A DNA stretch of 20,664 bases from DASWJQ01 sp036397095 (GCA_036397095.1 DASWJQ010000157.1:1-20664); one strand, 5' to 3'. Counted from the first letter of the stretch, positions 1 to 7,775 are shown. Made by a program: numbers and translations. The notes: generated by a model not told the origin, from the sequence alone.

Positions 1-30
1 CCCGAAGGCAAGGGCAACCCCAACAAATAG
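1..30 (+). CDS. possible 3' end of an upstream gene (partial)
   Basis: Frame 1 is open from the window edge to a TAG at 28-30 and would encode a C-terminus ending GKGNPNK. Nine codons are too few to prove coding. The opposite strand is also open from about 98 back to the edge, starting at an ATG at 98-96 with no visible ribosome binding site, so the true occupant of the left edge is uncertain. No function can be assigned. Confidence 0.25.
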   Translation, partial: PEGKGNPNK

Positions 31-93
31 TCTGCCATTGAGGACCAGGTCGAGATCGCCGGTGTAACCAGCGCCGGTCTTCTTGGCGTATGG

Positions 94-99
94 TAGCAT
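94..99 (+). promoter_or_regulatory. extended -10 element (TGG-TAGCAT) for the first gene
   Basis: TG at 91-92, one base, then TAGCAT at 94-99 forms an extended -10. The ATG at 107 follows after 7 nt, so transcription would begin at or next to the start codon (leaderless). No convincing -35 is seen 17 bp upstream, and no Shine-Dalgarno precedes the ATG. The same arrangement recurs at 1132, 4519 and 14606. Confidence 0.4.
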
Positions 100-106
100 C
101 GCCGGC

Positions 107-454
107 ATGGCTGACGAACCAAGCTTGGCCGCCGTCGAGGCCGAACTCATGGCCGCCCGCCGCGCCCGACAGGAGGGCAACGAGGGCAAGGCGCGTGTCT
201 GTGCCCGGCGGGCCGCCGGCTGGTCGGTGGCGCTTCGGTTCCGCTCACAGTTTGGTGACCGCACCACCAACAACGCCATGGTCCTGCTCGAATGGCTCCA
301 GCGCCAGTCCGCTATCCCTGCGGAGTACCGACAGGCGGCGCAGCGGCTGACCATTCGTATCGACGAGGATCACGCACTCCCCCACGAGCAAGACCCAATT
401 GAAGACGCAGCCTTGATTGTCTCCGGCATGGCGCGCCCGAAGGGGGCTGCGTGA
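107..454 (+). CDS. small helical protein of unknown function
   Basis: This gene encodes 115 aa and is not recognised. The sequence is predominantly helical and rich in Ala and Arg in the first 50 residues (for example RRARQEGNEGKARVCARRAAG). It has a conserved-looking middle around NNAMVLLEWL and an acidic C-terminal stretch. R-IDED-H near the C-terminus has the spacing of a HEPN Rx4-6H motif, but nothing else establishes that fold. No signal peptide or membrane segment is visible. The ATG at 107 is preferred over an in-frame TTG at 83 because an extended -10 lies immediately upstream of it. The stop overlaps the GTG of the next gene in a GTGA, so the two are translationally coupled and probably co-expressed. 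Confidence 0.6.
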   Translation: MADEPSLAAVEAELMAARRARQEGNEGKARVCARRAAGWSVALRFRSQFGDRTTNNAMVLLEWLQRQSAIPAEYRQAAQRLTIRIDEDHALPHEQDPIEDAALIVSGMARPKGAA

Positions 455-1131
455 CGGCGACGGCTAGCGTGCGTTTCGTGCCCGGCGACGACGGGGAGCT
501 GACCTACCGGCAGAAAGACGGCGGCCCGACGGGACCGGTCATCTTGATGCTCCATGGGTTGTCTGGCGATGAAGACGTCATGTGGCTCCTGACCTCGGCG
601 CTGCCGGATGACGCCTGGCTGGCTGCACCGCGCGGCTCTTTTGCCCACCCCGATGGCGGCTACAGTTGGGTTCAAGGCGGGACGGAAGGCGCCGGGGGTT
701 CGTTGGCCGACTATCGGCCCGCAGTCGAAGCCGTGGTTGCCTGGTGGCAATCGCTGCGCCGGCAGGAAGAGCTGCCCGCCCGCCGGCCGTACTTAATGGG
801 TTTCAGCCAGGGCGCCGCGCTGACTTTTGCGCTGGCGGCGGGCGGGATGCCGGCCCAAGGGGTCATTGCCCTGGCCGGTTTTGTTCCAACGGGCGACTTG
901 TCCGCGTTGGAAGGAGTTCCAGTTTACTGGGGGCACGGCGCCAAGGACGACACGGTGACGTTGGCCCGGGCCCAGGCCGACGTCGAACGGCTGCAGCGGG
1001 CTGGTGTTTTGGTCGAGCTATGTGTTGCCGAGGTCGGCCACAAGGTCGGAGTGGAATGTATGCGCGGCCTCACGGCATGGTTGCGCCAAAGGGAGCGTGA
1101 TGACCCGGGTGGGCCCCAACCTGGCCCGTGA
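451..1131 (+). CDS. alpha/beta hydrolase, phospholipase/carboxylesterase family
   Basis: The 226-aa length is typical of the Abhydrolase_2 family of small cytosolic carboxylesterases/lysophospholipases. The oxyanion-hole strand is LMLHGLSGDED (residues 33-43). The nucleophile elbow is GFSQG with Ser119, the acid is Asp166 in GHGAKDDTV, and the catalytic base is His197 in EVGHKVG, so the Ser-Asp-His triad is complete. There is no signal peptide. The start is a GTG at 451 overlapping the stop of the preceding gene (GTGA). The stop TGA at 1129-1131 also forms the TGn of an extended -10 facing transketolase. The substrate cannot be told from sequence: esters, thioesters and lysophospholipids are all hydrolysed by members of this family. 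Confidence 0.88.
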   Translation: MTATASVRFVPGDDGELTYRQKDGGPTGPVILMLHGLSGDEDVMWLLTSALPDDAWLAAPRGSFAHPDGGYSWVQGGTEGAGGSLADYRPAVEAVVAWWQSLRRQEELPARRPYLMGFSQGAALTFALAAGGMPAQGVIALAGFVPTGDLSALEGVPVYWGHGAKDDTVTLARAQADVERLQRAGVLVELCVAEVGHKVGVECMRGLTAWLRQRERDDPGGPQPGP

Positions 1132-1137
1132 TAAGAT
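1129..1137 (+). promoter_or_regulatory. extended -10 element (TGA-TAAGAT) upstream of transketolase
   Basis: TG at 1129-1130, A, then TAAGAT at 1132-1137. An ATG follows after exactly 6 nt at 1144, in frame with transketolase. No good -35 is visible, as is common for extended -10 promoters. The predicted start site falls on or next to ATG 1144, 72 nt before the Shine-Dalgarno-led ATG at 1216. Confidence 0.45.
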
Positions 1138-1215
1138 CGAGGCATGACCGGCCAGAACGGTCAGTCTGCCCATTTGCCGCGATCCATCCCCCACGTCCGG
1201 TTTGAGGAGTGCAGC

Positions 1216-3246
1216 ATGGCCCAGCAAGACCTGACCGAACGGGCAATCAACACCATACGGTTCCTGGCGGCGGATGCCGTGCAACAAGCAAATTCGGGTC
1301 ACCCGGGCTTGCCCATGGGCGCGGCGGCCATGGCTTACGTGCTGTGGACGCGGCACCTTCACCTGGACCCGGGCCACCCTACCTGGCCTAACCGCGACCG
1401 TTTCGTCCTGTCGGCCGGGCACGGCTCGATGCTGCTCTATGCCCTGCTGCATCTGACCGGCCATGAGCTGCCGTTGACCGAGATCAAACGCTTCCGCCAA
1501 CTCGGCAGCGCCACCGCCGGTCATCCCGAGTATTGGGCGGCCCCGGGTATCGAAACCACGACCGGTCCCCTGGGTCAGGGGTTTGGCAACGCCGTCGGCA
1601 TGGCCATCGCCCGGGAACACATGGCTGCCATGTACAACCGGCCGGATTTCAGCCTCTATAGTCATTTCGTATACGCCATTGTTTCCGATGGCGACTTGAT
1701 GGAAGGGATTTCCCATGAGGCGGCTGCGCTGGCCGGCCACTTGCGCCTGAGCAGCCTGATCTACCTGTATGACGACAACCGAATCACCATTGATGGCAGC
1801 ACCGAGTTGGCCTGGTCGGAGGACCATCTGGCCCGGTTTGCGGCCTACGGCTGGCACGTCCACAATGTGGAGGACGGCAACGACCTGGAGGCTGTCGACC
1901 AGGCGATCCGGCAGGCTCAAGGAGACCCCCGGCCCTCGCTAATCCAGGTGCGCACGCAGATTGGCTACGGCCTGCCGACCAAGCAGGGCACGGCCGAGGC
2001 CCATGGCGAGCCGCCCGGTGAGGAGGAACTGGCTGGTGCCAAGGATCGGTTGGGCTGGCCGCAGGAGCCGCGCTTCCTGATCCCGGACGATGTGCGCCGG
2101 CACTTCGAGGACAGCATGGCCCGAGGCAGCCAGCGCCGGGCGGCCTGGGTCGAATTGCTCGACAAATATGGCCAGGAGCATCCCGAACTGGCTGCCCAGT
2201 GGCAAAGAACCTACGAAGGCCGGCTTCCGCCGGAGCTGCCCGAATGGCTGCCGGTTTTCGACGCCGATGCCAAGGGCATGGCCACCCGGGCCTCTTCCGG
2301 CAAGACGCTCAACATACTGGCGCCCCACCTGCCCGAACTTATCGGCGGCTCGGCCGACTTGACCGGATCCAACAAGACCGACGTCAAGGGCGAGCCGCCA
2401 TTCAACGCCGAGAATCGGTTGGCCCGCTACCTGCATTTTGGGGTGCGCGAGCATGCCATGGGCGCCATCCTCAACGGGATGTCGCTGTATGGCGGCTTGA
2501 TTCCTTATGGCGGCACCTTTCTGATCTTCACCGACTATATGCGCCCGACTATACGCTTGGCGGCCATGATGGAACAGGGCCCGATTTATGTCCTGACGCA
2601 TGACTCGGTTGGCCTGGGAGAAGACGGACCAACGCATCAGCCGATTGAGCAGCTGGCCTCGCTGAGAGCCATTCCCAATCTGGTGACAATCCGGCCGGCC
2701 GACGCCAACGAGACCGCCCAGGCCTGGCTGGCCGCTTTGCGCCGGCGCAAGGGCCCGACCGGTTTGATTCTGACCCGGCAATCGGTGCCCACCCTGGACC
2801 GTTCCGAGTTTGCCCCGGCTGAGGGACTACACCGGGGTGCCTACGTCCTGGCCGATTGGGGGCGAGGCTCCCCCCAGGTCATCTTGATGGCCAGCGGTTC
2901 CGAAGTCCAACTGATCGTCGAGGCTGGCCGGCGTCTGGCCGAGACGGGCGTCTCCGTGCGCCTGGTGTCGTTCCCATCGTGGGAGCTGTTCGCCGAACAG
3001 TCGGACACCTACCGGCAACAAGTGCTGCCGTCGGCTGTGCGAGCGCGGGTTTCGATTGAAGCCGCCCGGCCGCAGGGTTGGGACCGGTGGGTGGGTGATC
3101 ACGGCCGGGCGATCGGACTGGACCGCTATGGCGAGTCGGCTCCCTACGAGGAGATCTACCAGCACTTCGGACTCACGGTCGAGCGCATCATCGAAGCGGC
3201 TCAGGAGACGATGGCAGCGACCGAGAAACTTGAGGCAGGCGTATGA
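1216..3246 (+). CDS. tkt: transketolase
   Basis: 676 aa, the usual length. The enzyme is thiamine-diphosphate dependent and transfers two-carbon ketol units between sugar phosphates in the pentose phosphate pathway. The N-terminal PP domain has SGHPG (His29), SAGHG (His69) and the ThDP/Mg motif SDGDLMEG running to DDN (Asp158-Asn188). The Pyr domain has the catalytic Glu412 in GVREHAMG and the signature GEDGPTHQP with His474. The C-terminal domain follows from about residue 550. ATG 1216 is chosen because GAGGAG lies at 1204-1209 and known family members begin at this point. An in-frame ATG at 1144 would add 24 residues and is positioned for leaderless initiation. The stop overlaps the rpiB start (ATGA), indicating coupling in one operon. 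Confidence 0.97.
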   Translation: MAQQDLTERAINTIRFLAADAVQQANSGHPGLPMGAAAMAYVLWTRHLHLDPGHPTWPNRDRFVLSAGHGSMLLYALLHLTGHELPLTEIKRFRQLGSATAGHPEYWAAPGIETTTGPLGQGFGNAVGMAIAREHMAAMYNRPDFSLYSHFVYAIVSDGDLMEGISHEAAALAGHLRLSSLIYLYDDNRITIDGSTELAWSEDHLARFAAYGWHVHNVEDGNDLEAVDQAIRQAQGDPRPSLIQVRTQIGYGLPTKQGTAEAHGEPPGEEELAGAKDRLGWPQEPRFLIPDDVRRHFEDSMARGSQRRAAWVELLDKYGQEHPELAAQWQRTYEGRLPPELPEWLPVFDADAKGMATRASSGKTLNILAPHLPELIGGSADLTGSNKTDVKGEPPFNAENRLARYLHFGVREHAMGAILNGMSLYGGLIPYGGTFLIFTDYMRPTIRLAAMMEQGPIYVLTHDSVGLGEDGPTHQPIEQLASLRAIPNLVTIRPADANETAQAWLAALRRRKGPTGLILTRQSVPTLDRSEFAPAEGLHRGAYVLADWGRGSPQVILMASGSEVQLIVEAGRRLAETGVSVRLVSFPSWELFAEQSDTYRQQVLPSAVRARVSIEAARPQGWDRWVGDHGRAIGLDRYGESAPYEEIYQHFGLTVERIIEAAQETMAATEKLEAGV

Positions 3247-3689
3247 AAGTAGCCCTGGCCGCCGATCACGCCGGCTTCCCCTTGAAGCAGGAAATGCTGG
3301 GCCTGGTTGAGTCGCTCGGCCACCAGCCAATCGATCTGGGGACCGATTCGACAGAGCCAGTGGACTATCCGGACTTTGCGGCCAAGTTGGGGCGATCGCT
3401 GCAGGCAGGCGAAGCCCAACGCGGGATTCTGGTTTGCGGCTCGGGGGTCGGGGCGGCCATCGCCGCCAACAAGCTGCGCGGCATCCGGGCCGGGCTGTGC
3501 CACGACACGTACTCGGCGCACCAAGGCGTTGAGCACGACGATATGAATGTTTTGACATTGGGAGCCCGCGTGATCGGACCGGCGTTGGCGGCAGAACTGG
3601 TGACCGCTTTTCTGGCCGCCACCTTCAGCGGCGAAGAACGCCACGAGCGCCGGCTGCGCAAGGTGGCCGCGCTCGAGAACGAGGGCTAG
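3243..3689 (+). CDS. rpiB: ribose-5-phosphate isomerase B
   Basis: 148 aa, normal for RpiB, which interconverts ribose 5-phosphate and ribulose 5-phosphate. The phosphosugar-binding N-terminus AADHAG includes His9. DYPD lies at about 41-44, the catalytic-cysteine loop is GILVCGSGVG with Cys65, and AANK and EHDDMNVLTLGARVIG (His98) complete the active site. The C-terminal ERHERRLRK is the phosphate-binding tail of the family. The loop reads CGSG rather than the more common CGTG, a conservative change. It overlaps transketolase by 4 nt (ATGA), and both products act on pentose phosphates, so co-expression makes sense. Members of this family can also act on allose 6-phosphate, but the context favours ribose. 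Confidence 0.95.
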   Translation: MKVALAADHAGFPLKQEMLGLVESLGHQPIDLGTDSTEPVDYPDFAAKLGRSLQAGEAQRGILVCGSGVGAAIAANKLRGIRAGLCHDTYSAHQGVEHDDMNVLTLGARVIGPALAAELVTAFLAATFSGEERHERRLRKVAALENEG

Positions 3690-3700
3690 CCAGCCGACCG

Positions 3701-4471
3701 ATGGCGAGTCATCCGGCCGGCCGGCCGCTGCCCCGCATCCTGCACGGTTCGGCCGAGCCGGTGTTTGGGGTGCTGCCCGAGACCGTGCTCGCCAACCTGC
3801 GACGGCCCAGCTCCGAGAATGCACTTCTCTGGAATCTAATTTACCCCCACGCCCGGCCGTCCCTGTCGCTAAAGAACCTTCTATCTCTGCGCCCCATGTG
3901 GGGGACCGCTGTTCTCGAGGCGGATGATGACGCATTGACCCCCTACTTCTGGGGTTTCGCGGCCGACGGGCATCGGCTGCCGGCCCTGGCCGAGACCTTG
4001 GAAGCCGTTGACGGGGCCGGACCGAGCACCGAAGTCGACTTGTATCTGCTGGGGAAGCGCAACCTGATCGTGATTGAAGCCAAGCGGGGCAGCGGGTTGG
4101 GGCGCTGCGGCCGGTATGAGCAAGGCGTTTGTCCTCATCTCAATCCAGGGAGCGAGGCGGAGGCGAGCTGCCGCTACTGGGATCTCCCGGCCGCCCGCTT
4201 CGATGGCCCGCTCTCATGGACTGGCCCGCCGGTCCCTGGCGATCGGCCGGCCTGTGCCGTGCACTACCAACTGGGCCGCACCCTGCTGGTGGGCCGCCAC
4301 TTGGCCCAGCGGCTGGACCGGCGACTGCATCTCTGGCTGCTGGCCCCGTCCAGCGCCTGGAGTCGATTGCAGTCCTCCTGGCTGGATTTTGCCGGTGCCG
4401 TTCGCCAACCGGAGCTGTGGCGCCGGCTGCGGGTGCTGTCGTGGGAATCAATTGCCCAGCTGCCAGCCTGA
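3701..4471 (+). CDS. PD-(D/E)XK nuclease-like protein of unknown role
   Basis: 256 aa, not assignable to a named family. The centre carries a convincing PD-(D/E)XK core: E111-V-D113 followed by a hydrophobic strand and I-E126-A-K128 (LIVIEAKRG). An upstream SENALLWNL helix (Glu39) is a possible fourth ligand. Directly after the core come Cys136, Cys144 and Cys157, with Cys185 further on, which is suggestive of a metal or Fe-S site as in some Cas4/AddB-type nucleases, though spacing differs. The C-terminal third is Trp/Leu rich. It starts 11 nt after rpiB with no strong Shine-Dalgarno, so it probably depends on coupling within the pentose-phosphate operon. Whether it cuts DNA, and why it sits here, cannot be told from sequence. 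Confidence 0.7.
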   Translation: MASHPAGRPLPRILHGSAEPVFGVLPETVLANLRRPSSENALLWNLIYPHARPSLSLKNLLSLRPMWGTAVLEADDDALTPYFWGFAADGHRLPALAETLEAVDGAGPSTEVDLYLLGKRNLIVIEAKRGSGLGRCGRYEQGVCPHLNPGSEAEASCRYWDLPAARFDGPLSWTGPPVPGDRPACAVHYQLGRTLLVGRHLAQRLDRRLHLWLLAPSSAWSRLQSSWLDFAGAVRQPELWRRLRVLSWESIAQLPA

Positions 4472-4495
4472 GCAGCCTGGCAGGGCGTGGGCAGG

Positions 4496-4524
4496 TTGAC
4501 CCTCCGGCCCAACGGTGATACCTT
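4496..4524 (+). promoter_or_regulatory. promoter for the proS leader
   Basis: -35 TTGACC at 4496-4501, 17-bp spacer, and -10 TACCTT at 4519-4524 with TG at 4516-4517 making an extended -10. The expected start site is about 4531, which coincides with the A of the leader-peptide ATG. It lies just downstream of the preceding operon and gives a leader of about 220 nt before proS. Confidence 0.6.
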
Positions 4525-4530
4525 AAGCCT

Positions 4531-4635
4531 ATGCACGCTGACTGGCCCATCTTGGCGCAATCGCCGTTCAGCCCACTATTTCCGAGCCCTACCCGGCGCG
4601 GGGTCGGACCACGGCGTTTGGCAGCGGTCAGCTAA
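4531..4635 (+). CDS. proline-rich leader peptide of proS (candidate)
   Basis: A 34-codon ORF from ATG 4531 to TAA 4633-4635. It contains six proline codons, at codons 6, 12, 15, 18, 20 and 27; four lie in the stretch SPFSPLFPSP. There is no Shine-Dalgarno. The ATG lies 6 nt after the -10, so it would be translated from a leaderless transcript. Downstream lie a terminator hairpin and then proS. Codons 18-20 overlap the first arm of a small hairpin, and codons 22-26 contain the arm that can pair with the terminator. By analogy with trp/his/phe leaders, scarcity of prolyl-tRNA would stall the ribosome here and relieve termination. The function is inferred from architecture only; no homologue is recalled. 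Confidence 0.5.
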   Translation: MHADWPILAQSPFSPLFPSPTRRGVGPRRLAAVS

Positions 4636-4671
4636 CAGCGATCGAGGCCGGACAGGCAGCGACCCCACGCC
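4582..4671 (+). promoter_or_regulatory. candidate protector and antiterminator pairings in the proS leader
   Basis: Bases 4595-4606 can pair with 4660-4671 with one mismatch in 12 (antiterminator). This would consume five bases of the terminator's 5' arm, so the two structures are mutually exclusive. Bases 4582-4589, inside proline codons 18-20, can pair with 4600-4607 with one mismatch in eight (protector), competing with the antiterminator. Folding energies were not computed. Confidence 0.45.
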
Positions 4672-4695
4672 CCACATCGGTGGGGCGTTTGTATT
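4667..4695 (+). terminator. intrinsic terminator/attenuator before proS
   Basis: Perfect 9-bp stem ACGCCCCAC (4667-4675) with GTGGGGCGT (4680-4688) and loop ATCG, followed by TTGTATT. It lies between the leader promoter and the proS start, 63 nt before the ATG. A terminator here only makes sense if it is conditional, that is, an attenuator. Confidence 0.65.
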
Positions 4696-4751
4696 GGTGA
4701 AGTAGCCGGGCAACGATCTTCGTTCTGCGAGCAAGTCGGGAGGCACGCCCC

Positions 4752-6512
4752 ATGAAAATGAGCCGTATGTTCGGCGCCACGCTTCGCGAGAAACCGGCCG
4801 AGGCCGAGATTGCCAGCCACGAGCTGTTGGTGCGGGCTGGTTTCATCCGCCAGCTGGCCGCCGGCATCTTCTCCTACCTGCCGTTGGCCAAACGCTCGCT
4901 CACCAAGATCGACTCCATTCTGCGGCAGGAGATGAACGCCATTGGCGGCCAGGAACTGGAGATGCCGGTGGTCAACCCGGCCGATGTCTGGAAAGAGACC
5001 GGGCGCTGGTATTCGGTCGGGGCAGAGCTGGCTCGGTTTCACGACCGCGGCGGTCGTGACATGGTGCTGGCCATGACTCACGAAGAGGTTGTGACTGACC
5101 TGCTGCGGCGGGAGGTCAAGTCGTATCGCCAACTGCCGCAGCTTGTCTACCATCTCCAGACAAAGTGGCGTGATGACCCGCGGCCGCGGGCCGGCTTGAT
5201 CCGCGTGCGCGAGTTCATTATGAAAGACAGCTACAGCCTGGACCGGGATGAAGCCGGCCTCGACCTGCAGTATCGGGCCCACTACCAGGCCTACTTCAAC
5301 ATCTTCCGCCGCTGTGGACTGCCGGTGATCGCCGTCGGCGCCGATGTCGGCATGATGGGCGGCAGCCTGGCCCACGAGTACATGTACCTGACACCGGTGG
5401 GCGAGGACACTTTGATGCTGTGCGCGGCCTGTGGTTATGCGGCCAACCGCCAGATCGCTACCTTCCAGAAACCGGAGCCCGAGTCTGAGACGCCGTTGGC
5501 CCGTGAGCTGGTGGAAACGCCTGGCGCCAAGACGATCGAAGCGCTGGCTGCTATGCTCGAGATTCCGACAGGCCGGACGGCCAAGGCAGTCTTCTTGATG
5601 GCAACCCAGACCATGGACGACGAAGACCAGGATCGGTTGGTCATGGCCATCGTGCGGGGCGATATGGAGCTCAACGAGACCAAGCTGGCCAATGCCATCC
5701 AGGCCAAGGCGCTGCGGCCGGCCCGCGAGGAGGAAATCGAGGCAGCCGGCGCCGTGCCGGGCTTTGCCTCCCCCATTGGTCTGGACGGAATCCTGGTGGC
5801 GGTCGACGACCTGATCCCGGCTTCCCCCAATCTGGTGGCCGGTGCCAACAAGGTTGGCTACCACGAGCGCAATGTCAACTTTGGCCGGGATTTTGCGGCC
5901 GAGATTGTGGCCGATTTGGCGGCCGCCCAGGAGGGGGATCCGTGCCCTCGCTGCGGCGAACCTCTGCAGGCGTCGCGCGGCGTCGAGGTGGGTAACATCT
6001 TCAAACTCGGGACCCGCTACAGCGCCAACATGGGTGCCACCTACCTCGACGAACAGGGTCAAGAGCGGCCGGTCGTGATGGGTTCCTATGGTATCGGCAC
6101 CGGCCGGCTCCTGGCGTGTGTCGCCGAAGAGCACCATGATGACGATGGGTTGATCTGGCCGGTGACGGTAGCGCCCTTTGATGTCCATTTGTTGGCGCTG
6201 CTCGGCGGGGAACAAACCGCTGAATCGCTGATGGCCACGCTGGAGGCGGACGGTATAGAGGTGCTTTACGATGATCGCGACGAGACCCCGGGTGTGAAGT
6301 TCGCCGACGCCGATCTCATCGGGCTGCCGCTGCGGCTGACGGTCAGCCAGCGGTCGCTGGAAGCCGGGGGAGTGGAACTGAAACGGCGCGACCGGGACGA
6401 GAAGTTGATTGTAGCCGTCGAAGCGGCGCCGGGCGCCGTGGCCGAATTGTTGGCCGAGATGCAGGCCGAGATCCTGGCCAGGGTCGTCGAGGAACCGTTC
6501 GATGAGGATTGA
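4752..6512 (+). CDS. proS: prolyl-tRNA synthetase
   Basis: 586 aa, bacterial-type class II enzyme that charges tRNA-Pro. Motif 1 lies around residues 38-83 (GIFSYLPLAKRSL to NPADVWKETGR). Motif 2 is at 137-159 (TKWRDDPRPRAG, then VREFIMKD). Motif 3 is GSYGIGTGR at about 444-452. The insertion (INS) editing domain spans roughly 230-395, with the editing lysine Lys278 in GRTAKAV, so it should hydrolyse misacylated Ala-tRNA-Pro. CAAC (224-227) and CPRC (398-401) flank the insert. The anticodon-binding domain is C-terminal. GGGAGG at 4738-4743 fixes the ATG at 4752. A further in-frame ATG lies at 4758 but is worse spaced. Expression appears to pass through an upstream leader with a proline-rich peptide and a terminator. 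Confidence 0.97.
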   Translation: MKMSRMFGATLREKPAEAEIASHELLVRAGFIRQLAAGIFSYLPLAKRSLTKIDSILRQEMNAIGGQELEMPVVNPADVWKETGRWYSVGAELARFHDRGGRDMVLAMTHEEVVTDLLRREVKSYRQLPQLVYHLQTKWRDDPRPRAGLIRVREFIMKDSYSLDRDEAGLDLQYRAHYQAYFNIFRRCGLPVIAVGADVGMMGGSLAHEYMYLTPVGEDTLMLCAACGYAANRQIATFQKPEPESETPLARELVETPGAKTIEALAAMLEIPTGRTAKAVFLMATQTMDDEDQDRLVMAIVRGDMELNETKLANAIQAKALRPAREEEIEAAGAVPGFASPIGLDGILVAVDDLIPASPNLVAGANKVGYHERNVNFGRDFAAEIVADLAAAQEGDPCPRCGEPLQASRGVEVGNIFKLGTRYSANMGATYLDEQGQERPVVMGSYGIGTGRLLACVAEEHHDDDGLIWPVTVAPFDVHLLALLGGEQTAESLMATLEADGIEVLYDDRDETPGVKFADADLIGLPLRLTVSQRSLEAGGVELKRRDRDEKLIVAVEAAPGAVAELLAEMQAEILARVVEEPFDED

Positions 6513-6517
6513 ATTCC

Positions 6518-6545
6518 TTGACAAATAGAACACCTGTGCTATACT
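6518..6545 (+). promoter_or_regulatory. recA promoter
   Basis: -35 TTGACA (perfect) at 6518-6523, 16-bp spacer, and -10 TATACT at 6540-6545 with TG at 6537-6538 (extended -10). This is the strongest sigma-70-like promoter in the window. It begins 6 nt after the proS stop, so recA has its own transcript. Confidence 0.8.
6526..6541 (+). promoter_or_regulatory. LexA-type SOS box in the recA promoter
   Basis: TAGAACACCTGTGCTA is a 16-bp dyad in which six of eight positions are symmetric. It matches the GAAC-N4-GTTC type of SOS box with one mismatch (GTGC). It lies between the -35 and -10, where bound LexA would block polymerase. The assignment rests on motif similarity and position; no lexA gene is in the window. 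Confidence 0.55.
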
Positions 6546-6556
6546 CCGGATGACCT

Positions 6557-6572
6557 TCCCCCGCGAGGGGGA
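6557..6572 (+). promoter_or_regulatory. 5'-end GNRA hairpin of the recA mRNA
   Basis: TCCCCC-GCGA-GGGGGA forms a perfect 6-bp stem closed by a GCGA (GNRA) tetraloop. It begins about 5 nt after the expected start site (~6552) and ends well before the Shine-Dalgarno. Such structures protect mRNA 5' ends. There is no U-tract, so it is not a terminator. Confidence 0.45.
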
Positions 6573-6600
6573 TCGTGGGGGATAACGAGAGGAGCGGAGG

Positions 6601-7719
<1,119 letters not shown>

Positions 7720-7732
7720 TCCGTTCGGTGGC

Positions 7733-7775
7733 GGTCGGGGCCGGCCCTTGTGGGCGGTCCCGGTCTTTTCTTTTT
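7733..7775 (+). terminator. intrinsic terminator after recA
   Basis: A GC-rich hairpin spans 7733-7765. CGGGGCC pairs with GGTCCCG with one wobble, and an inner CCC-TTGT-GGG completes it. It is followed by TTTTCTTTTT at 7766-7775. It starts 14 nt after the recA stop and separates recA from the glycosylase gene; some readthrough is possible because no clear promoter for the next gene is seen. Confidence 0.85.

Noticed and set aside
1..98. Minus-strand ORF starting at 98 and running off the left edge
   Set aside because: About 33 open codons with no ribosome binding site or family match; chance opening is likely at this GC content.
4460..4483. 7-bp inverted repeat CTGCCAG/CTGGCAG at the end of the PD-(D/E)XK gene as a terminator
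   Set aside because: 10-nt loop, short stem, no U-tract; too weak to call.
4600..4613. T-box antiterminator motif upstream of proS
   Set aside because: GGGGTCGGACCACG matches 10 of 13 fixed positions of the T-box core but reads TCGG where UGGN is needed to pair with the tRNA CCA end, and no stem I features were found.
4487..4705. 72-codon ORF spanning the proS leader in another frame
   Set aside because: It runs through the terminator hairpin, has no ribosome binding site or abutting -10, and no recognisable composition.
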